From: Rhabditoides inermis
Taxonomy: Eukaryota > Nematoda > Chromadorea > Rhabditida > Rhabditidae
Direction of reading: 5' to 3'
DNA: 64,000 bases
Assembly: GCA_963966185.1 (NCBI GenBank)
Contig: CAWZYM010000407.1
Location: forward strand, 180,001 to 244,000
Shown here: positions 55,794 to 64,000 of the stretch, one piece after another
Layout of the letters: each line of letters begins with the position of its first letter
Numbering within the stretch: the first letter of the stretch is position 1
The notes under the pieces: generated by a model
Seen by the model: only the letters and a program-made list of their open reading frames with translations
Told to the model about the DNA's origin: nothing
Databases searched by the model: none
Program-made: the position numbers and the translations under genes

Positions 55794-58700
55794 CCACTAT
55801 GACCACTATGACCACTATGACCACTATGACCACTATGACCACTATGACCACTATGACCACTATGACCACTATGACCACTATGACCACTATGACCACTATG
55901 ACCACTATGACCACTATGACCACTATGACCACTATGACCACTATGACCACTATGACCACTATGACCACTATGACCACTGTGACCACTATGACCACTATGA
56001 CCACTATGACCACTATGACCACTGTGACCACTATGACCACTATGACCACTATGACCACTATGACCACTATGACCACTATGACCACTATGACCACTATGAC
56101 CACTATGACCACTATGACCACTATGACCACTATGACCACTATGACCACTATGACCACTATGACCACTATGACCACTATGACCACTATGACCACTATGACC
56201 ACTATGACCACTATGACCACTATGACCACTATGACCACTATGACCACTATGACCACTATGACCACTATGACCACTATGACCACTATGACCACTATGACCA
56301 CTATGACCACTATGACCACTATGACCACTATGACCACTATGACCACTATGACCACTATGACCACTATGACCACTATGACCACTATGACCACTTTGACCAC
56401 TATGACCACTATGACCACTATGACCACTATGACCACTATGACCACTATGACCACTATGACCACTATGACCACTATGACCACTATTTCTTAACTTCTTCCT
56501 AACTTCTTCCTGACTTCTTCCTAACTTCTTCCTAACTTCTTCCTAACTTCTTCCTAACTTCTTCCTAACTTCTTCCTAACTTCTTCCTAACTTCTTCCTA
56601 ACTTCTTCCTAACTTCTTTCTAACTTCTTCCTAACTTCTTCCTAACTTTTTCTTAACGTCTTCCTAACTTCTTCCTAACTTCTTCCTAACTTCTTTCTAA
56701 CTTCTTCCTAACTTCTTCCTAACTTCTTCCTAACTTCCTATTGATGTACTATTGTTTCTAACTTCTTCCTAACTTCTTCCTAACTTCCTATTGATGTACT
56801 ATTGTTTCTAACTTCTTCCTGACTTCTTCCGAACTTCTTCCTAACTTCTTCCTAACTTCTTCCTAACTTCTTCCTAACTTCTTCCTAACTTCTTCCTGAC
56901 TTCTTCCTAACTTCCTATTGATGTACTATTGTTTCTAACTTCTTCCTAACTTCTTCCTAACTTCTTCCTAACTTCTTCCTAACTTCTTCCTAACTTCCTA
57001 TTGATGTACTATTGTTTCTAACTTCTTCCTGACTTCTTCCGAACTTCTTCCTAACTTCTTCCTAACTTCTTCCTAACTTCTTCCTAACTTCTTCCTAATT
57101 TCTTCCTAATTTCTTCCTAACTTCCTATTGATGTACTATTGTACCACTATGACCACTATGACCACTATGACCACTATGACCACTATGACCACTATGACCA
57201 CTATGACCACTATGACCACTATGACCACTATGACCACTATGACCACTATGACCACTATGACCACTATGACCACTATGACCACTATGACCACTATGACCAC
57301 TATGACCACTATGACCACTATGACCACTATGACCACTATGACCACTATGACCACTATGACCACTATGACCACTATGACCACTATGACCACTATGACCACT
57401 ATGACCACTATGACCACTATGACCACTATGACCACTATGACCACTATGACCACTATGACCACTATGACCACTATGACCACTATGACCACTATGATCACTA
57501 TGACCACTATGACCTAGGTCATAGTGGGAGGAACTTCCTTCTAACTTCCTCCTAATTTCCCCCTAACTTCCTCCTAGCTTCTTCCTATGTAGCTTCCTCC
57601 TAACTTCCTCCTAACTTCCTCCTGACCTCCTCCTGACTTCCTCCTAATGCCCAAATGTTTTATAAATTCTTCCTACCTTCCTCCTAACTTCCTCCTAACT
57701 TCCTCCTAACTTCCTCCTAACTTGCTCCTAACTTCCTCCTAACTTCCTCCTAACTTCCACCTAACTTCCTCCTATCTTCCTTCTAACTTCCTCCTAACTT
57801 TCTCCTAACTTCCTCCTAACTTCCTTCTAGCTTCCTCCTGACTTCCTCCTAATGCCCAAATGTTTTATAAATTCTTCCTAACTTCCTCCTAACTTCTTCC
57901 TAACTTCTTCCTAACTTCCTATTGATGTGCTATTGTTTCTAACTTCTTCCTGACTTCTTCCTAACTTCTTCCTAACTTCTTCCTAACTTCTTTCTAACTT
58001 CTTCCTAACTTCTTCCTAACTTCTTCCTAACTTCTTCCTAACTTCTTCCTAACTTCTTCCTAACTTCTTCCTAACTTCTTCCTAACTTCCTATTGATGCT
58101 ATTGTTTCTAACTTCTTCCTGACTTCTTCCTAACTTCTTCCTAACTTCTTCCTAACTTCTTTCTAACTTCTTCCTAACTTCTCCCTAACTTCTTCCTAAC
58201 TTCTTCCTAACTTCTTCCTAACTTCTTCCTAACTTCTTCCTAACTTCTTCCTAACTTCCTATTGATGTGCTATTGTTTCTAACTTCTTCCTGACTTCTTC
58301 CTAACTTCTTCCTAACTTCTTCCTAACTTCTTCCTAACTTCTTCCTAACTTCTTCCTAACTTCTTCCTAACTTCTTTCTAACTTCTTCCTAACTTCTTCC
58401 TAACTTCTTCCTAACTTCTTCCTAACTTCTTCCTAACTTCTTCCTAACTTCCTATTGATGTACTATTGTACCACTATGACCACTATGACCACTATGACCA
58501 CTATGACCACTATGACCACTATGACCACTATGACCACTATGACCACTATGACCACTATGACCACTATGACCACTATGACCACTATGACCACTATGACCAC
58601 TATGACCACTATGACCACTATGACCACTATGACCACTATGACCACTATGACCACTGTGACCACTATGACCACTATGACCACTATGACCACTATGACCACT

Positions 58701-61584
58701 GTGACCACTATGACCACTATGACCACTATGACCACTATGACCACTATGACCACTATGACCACTATGACCACTATGACCACTATGACCACTATGACCACTA
58801 TGACCACTATGACCACTATGACCACTATGACCACTATGACCACTATGACCACTATGACCACTATGACCACTATGACCACTATGACCACTATGACCACTAT
58901 GACCACTATGACCACTATGACCACTATGACCACTATGACCACTATGACCACTATGACCACTATGACCACTATGACCACTATGACCACTATGACCACTATG
59001 ACCACTATGACCACTATGACCACTATGACCACTATGACCACTATGACCACTATGACCACTATGACCACTATGACCACTATGACCACTATGACCACTATGA
59101 CCACTTTGACCACTATGACCACTATGACCACTATGACCTAGGTCATAGTGGTCATAGAGGTCATAGTGGTCATAGTGGGAGGAACTTCCTCCTAGCTTCC
59201 TCCTTGTAGCTTCCTCCTAACTTCCTCCTAACTTCCTCCTGACCTCCTCCTGACTGCCTCCTAATGCCCAAATGTTTTATAAATTCATCCTAACTTCCTC
59301 CTAACTTCCTCCTAACTTCCTCCTAACTTACTCCTAACTTGCTCCTAACTTGTTCCTAACTTCCTCCTAACTTCCATTTAACTTCCTCCTATCTTCCTCC
59401 TAACTTCCTCCTAACTTTCTCCTAACTTCCTCCTAACTTCCTCCTAGCTTCCTCCTGACTTCCTCCTAATGCCCGAATGTTTTATAAATTGTTCCTAACT
59501 TCCTCCTAACTTCCTCCTATCTTCCTCCTAACTTTCTCCTAACTTCCTCCTAATTTCCTCCTAACTTCCTCCTGACTTTCCCCTAACTTGCTCCTAACTT
59601 GCTCCTAACTTCCTCCTAACTTCCTCCTAATGCACAATTGTTTTATAAATTCTTCCTAACTTCCTCCTATCTTCCTCCTAACTTCCTCCTAACTTCCTCC
59701 CAGTTTCCTCCTAACTTCCTCCTAACTTCCTCCTAACTTCCTCCTAGCTTCCTCCTAGCTTCCTCCTAACTTCCTCCTAACTTCCTCCTGACTTCCTCCT
59801 GACTTCCTCCTAATGCTCAAATGTTTTATAAATTCTTCCTAACTTTCTCCTAACTTCCTCCTAACTTCCTCCTAACTTCCTCCTGACTTCCTCCTGACTT
59901 CCTCCTAATGCCCAAATGTTTTATAAATTCTTCCTACCTTCCTCCTAACTTCCTCCTAACTTCCTCCTAACTTCCTCCTAACTTGCTCCTAACTTCCTCC
60001 TAACTTCCTCCTAACTTCCACCTAACTTCCTCCTATCTTCCTCCTAACTTCCTCCTAACTTTCTCCTAACTTCCTCCTAACTTCCTTCTAGCTTCCTCCT
60101 GACTTCCTCCTAATGCCCAAATGTTTTATAAATTCTTCCTAACTTCCTCCTAACTTCTTCCTAACTTCTTCATAACTTCCTATTGATGTGCTATTGTTTC
60201 TAACTTCTTCCTGACTTCTTCCTAACTTCTTCCTAACTTCTTCCTAACTTCTTCCTAACTTCTTCCTAACTTCTTCCTAACTTCTTCCTAATTTCTTCCT
60301 GACTTCTTCCTAACTTCCTATTGATGTGCTATTGTTTCTAACTTCTTCCTGACTTCTTCCTAACTTCTTCCTAACTTCTTCCTAACTTCTTCCTAACTTC
60401 TTCCTAACTTCTTCCTAACTTCTTTCTAACTTCTTCCTAATTTCTTCCTGACTTCTTCCTAACTTCCTATTGATGTGCTATTGTTTCTAACTTCTTCCTG
60501 ACTTCTTCCTAACTTCTTCCTAACTTCTTCCTAACTTCTTCCTAACTTCTTCCTAACTTCTTTCTAACTTCTTCCTAACTTCTCCCTAACTTCTTCCTAA
60601 CTTCTTCCTAACTTCTTCCTAACTTCTTCCTAACTTCCTATTGATGTGCTATTGTTTCTAACTTCTTCCTGACTTCTTCCTAACTTCTTCCGAACTTCTT
60701 CCTAACTTCTTCCTAACTTCCTCCTAACTTCCTCCTAACTTGCTCCTAACTTCCTCCTAACTTCCTCCTAACTTCCACCTAACTTCCTCCTATCTTCCTC
60801 CTAACTTCCTCCTAACTTTCTCCTAACTTCCTCCTAACTTCCTTCTAGCTTCCTCCTGACTTCCTCCTAATGCCCAAATGTTTTATAAATTCTTCCTAAC
60901 TTCCTCCTAACTTCTTCCTAACTTCTTCATAACTTCCTATTGATGTGCTATTGTTTCTAACTTCTTCCTGACTTCTTCCTAACTTCTTCCTAACTTCTTC
61001 CTAACTTCTTCCTAACTTCTTCCTAACTTCTTCCTAACTTCTTCCTAATTTCTTCCTGACTTCTTCCTAACTTCCTATTGATGTGCTATTGTTTCTAACT
61101 TCTTCCTGACTTCTTCCTAACTTCTTCCTAACTTCTTCCTAACTTCTTCCTAACTTCTTCCTAACTTCTTTCTAACTTCTTCCTAATTTCTTCCTGACTT
61201 CTTCCTAACTTCCTATTGATGTGCTATTGTTTCTAACTTCTTCCTGACTTTTTCCTAACTTCTTCCTAACTTCTTCCTAACTTCTTCCTAACTTCTTCCT
61301 AACTTCTTTCTAACTTCTTCCTAACTTCTCCCTAACTTCTTCCTAACTTCTTCCTAACTTCTTCCTAACTTCTTCCTAACTTCCTATTGATGTGCTATTG
61401 TTTCTAACTTCTTCCTGACTTCTTCCTAACTTCTTCCGAACTTCTTCCTAACTTCTTCCTAACTTCTTCCTAACTTCTTCCTAACTTCTTCCTAACTTCT
61501 TCCTAACTTCTTCCTAACTTCTTCCTAACTTCTTCCTAACTTCTTCCTAACTTCTTCCTAACTTCCTATTGATGTACTATTGTA
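55794..61584. repeat. Higher-order repeat, copy 2 (about 5.8 kb)
   Basis: Arrays at 55794-56480, 57144-57510 and 58471-59137 correspond to the three of copy 1. Length differences between copies are concentrated in the 9-bp arrays (696 against 417, 372 against 381, 669 against 993 bp), whereas the 11-bp blocks are conserved. A recent tandem duplication with later array-length change is the simplest reading. Confidence 0.85.
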
Positions 61585-64000
61585 CCACTATGACCACTAT
61601 GACCACTATGACCACTATGACCACTATGACCACTATGACCACTATGACCACTATGACCACTATGACCACTATGACCACTATGACCACTATGACCACTATG
61701 ACCACTATGACCACTATGACCACTATGACCACTATGACCACTATGACCACTATGACCACTATGACCACTATGACCACTATGACCACTATGACCACTATGA
61801 CCACTATGACCACTATGACCACTATGACCACTATGACCTAGGTCATAGTGGGAGGAACTTCCTTCTAACTTCCTCCTAATTTCCTCCTAACTTCCTCCTA
61901 GCTTCTTCCTATGTAGCTTCCTCCTAACTTCCTCCTAACTTCCTCCTGACCTCCTCCTGACTTCCTCCTAATGCCCAAATGTTTTATAAATTCTTCCTAC
62001 CTTCCTCCTAACTTCCTCCTAACTTCCTCCTAACTTCCTCCTAACTTGCTCCTAACTTGCTCCTAACTTCCTCCTAACTTCCACCTAACTTCCTCCTATC
62101 TTCCTTCTAACTTCCTCCTAACTTTCTCCTAACTTCCTCCTAACTTCCTTCTAGCTTCCTCCTGACTTCCTCCTAATGCCCAAATGTTTTATAAATTCTT
62201 CCTAACTTCCTCCTAACTTCTTCCTAACTTCTTCCTAACTTCCTATTGATGTGCTATTGTTTCTAACTTCTTCCTGACTTCTTCCTAACTTCTTCCTAAC
62301 TTCTTTCTAACTTCTTCCTAACTTCTTCCTAACTTCTTCCTAACTTCTTCCTAACTTCTTCCTAACTTCTTCCTAACTTCTTCCTAACTTCCTATTGATG
62401 CTATTGTTTCTAACTTCTTCCTGACTTCTTCCTAACTTCTTCCTAACTTCTTCCTAACTTCTTTCTAACTTCTTCCTAACTTCTCCCTAACTTCTTCCTA
62501 ACTTCTTCCTAACTTCTTCCTAACTTCTTCCTAACTTCTTCCTAACTTCTTCCTAACTTCCTATTGATGTACTATTGTACCACTATGACCACTATGACCA
62601 CTATGACCACTATGACCACTATGACCACTATGACCACTATGACCACTATGACCACTATGACCACTATGACCACTATGACCACTATGACCACTATGACCAC
62701 TATGACCACTATGACCACTATGACCACTATGACCACTATGACCACTATGACCACTATGACCACTATGACCACTATGACCACTATGACCACTATGACCACT
62801 ATGACCACTATGACCACTATGACCACTATGACCACTATGACCACTATGACCTAGGTCATAGTGGGAGGAACTTCCTTCTAACTTCCTCCTAATTTCCTCC
62901 TAACTTCCTCCTAGCTTCTTCCTATGTAGCTTCCTCCTAACTTCCTCCTAACTTCCTCCTGACCTCCTCCTGACTTCCTCCTAATGCCCAAATGTTTTAT
63001 AAATTCTTCCTACCTTCCTCCTAACTTCCTCCTAACTTCCTCCTAACTTCCTCCTAACTTGCTCCTAACTTGCTCCTAACTTCCTCCTAACTTCCACCTA
63101 ACTTCCTCCTATCTTCCTTCTAACTTCCTCCTAACTTTCTCCTAACTTCCTCCTAACTTCCTTCTAGCTTCCTCCTGACTTCCTCCTAATGCCCAAATGT
63201 TTTATAAATTCTTCCTAACTTCCTCCTAACTTCTTCCTAACTTCTTCCTAACTTCCTATTGATGTGCTATTGTTTCTAACTTCTTCCTGACTTCTTCCTA
63301 ACTTCTTCCTAACTTCTTCCTAACTTCTTTCTAACTTCTTCCTAACTTCTTCCTAACTTCTTCCTAACTTCTTCCTAACTTCTTCCTAACTTCTTCCTAA
63401 CTTCTTCCTAACTTCCTATTGATGCTATTGTTTCTAACTTCTTCCTGACTTCTTCCTAACTTCTTCCTAACTTCTTCCTAACTTCTTTCTAACTTCTTCC
63501 TAACTTCTCCCTAACTTCTTCCTAACTTCTTCCTAACTTCTTCCTAACTTCTTCCTAACTTCTTCCTAACTTCTTCCTAACTTCCTATTGATGTGCTATT
63601 GTTTCTAACTTCTTCCTGACTTCTTCCTAACTTCTTCCTAACTTCTTCCTAACTTCTTCCTAACTTCTTCCTAACTTCTTCCTAACTTCTTCCTAACTTC
63701 TTTCTAACTTCTTCCCAACTTCTTCCTAACTTCTTCCTAACTTCTTCCTAACTTCTTCCTAACTTCCTATTGATGTACTATTGTACCACTATGACCACTA
63801 TGACCACTATGACCACTATGACCACTATGACCACTATGACCACTATGACCACTATGACCACTATGACCACTATGACCACTATGACCACTATGACCACTAT
63901 GACCACTATGACCACTATGACCACTATGACCACTATGACCACTATGACCACTATGACCACTATGACCACTATGACCACTATGACCACTATGACCACTATG
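61585..64000. repeat. Shorter satellite modules, partial third repeat
   Basis: 9-bp arrays at 61585-61836, 62580-62850 and 63786 to the window end are separated by blocks of 740 and 933 bp that correspond to the 944/955-bp block following 51410 and 57510. Only this module type was amplified here, so the 5.8-kb order is not kept. Confidence 0.8.

Larger units (their letters stand above)
45170..64000. repeat. Satellite block of 11-bp and 9-bp units, continuing past the window end
   Basis: Almost all of this 18.8 kb is built from three short units: AACTTCTTCCT (11 bp), AACTTCCTCCT (11 bp) and ACTATGACC (9 bp), with two spacer types, TATTGATGTACTATTG/TATTGATGTGCTATTG and AATGCCCAAATGTTTTATAAATT. 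No gene is present. The 9-bp arrays are open in every frame on both strands and give long artificial proteins. The array runs off the right edge. A pericentromeric or otherwise heterochromatic location is possible but cannot be shown from sequence. Confidence 0.95.

Noticed and set aside
46981..64000. Long open frames encoding MTT, VIV or HYD tripeptide repeats on both strands
   Set aside because: They are read-through of the ACTATGACC 9-bp array, which has no stop in most frames; both strands are open over the same bases.
45170..64000. CRISPR-like array
   Set aside because: Units are contiguous 9- or 11-bp repeats without unique spacers, in a eukaryotic context.

Overview
This is nuclear DNA of a multicellular animal. 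Two conserved metazoan genes are split by more than thirty short GT-AG introns, there are AATAAA polyadenylation signals, a non-LTR retrotransposon, tRNA-derived repeats, abundant GA microsatellites and a large satellite block. The code is standard. I see nothing bacterial and cannot name the phylum; an invertebrate is most likely because the introns are short and both proteins are fairly diverged from vertebrate ones.

Layout. 0-4.4 kb: one small unrecognised ORF (minus) and repeat debris. 4.4-19.0 kb (plus): an FBXW7/Archipelago/SEL-10 F-box-WD40 gene rebuilt as 23 coding exons, every junction in phase. 19.9-21.9 kb (minus): a 5'-truncated, frame-broken non-LTR retrotransposon. 22.3-32.6 kb (plus): TRNT1, the CCA-adding tRNA nucleotidyltransferase, 15 coding exons. 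Inside one TRNT1 intron, on the opposite strand (29.5-30.7 kb), lies a CHFR-like RING ubiquitin ligase fragment whose exons join in phase. 32.7-45 kb: repeat-rich DNA holding the C-terminal exons of an unrecognised minus-strand gene (36.7-38.8 kb), weaker candidate exons up to 44.6 kb, a tRNA-derived inverted-repeat element and a 2.3-kb foldback-like element. 45.2-64.0 kb: satellite DNA of 11-bp and 9-bp units in higher-order repeats, with strand inversions and a ~6-kb tandem segmental duplication.

The most unusual signal is a recurring pattern I call splice-junction echoes. At many exon borders of FBXW7, and at least one of TRNT1, the last or first 15-35 bases of the exon, together with the adjoining donor or acceptor, are copied one to four times inside the neighbouring intron. 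Some copies would act as decoy sites or poison exons; one gives an in-frame 31-codon extension in the substrate-binding part of the FBXW7 propeller. Many introns also carry a sense-strand purine tract directly after the donor and a recurring GTGAARCGTATT-like motif.

FBXW7 (SCF substrate receptor) and the CHFR-like RING protein both belong to ubiquitin ligase biology; TRNT1 belongs to tRNA maturation. Nothing shows that they work together. All exon models come from reading splice consensus, phase and family similarity, without transcript data.
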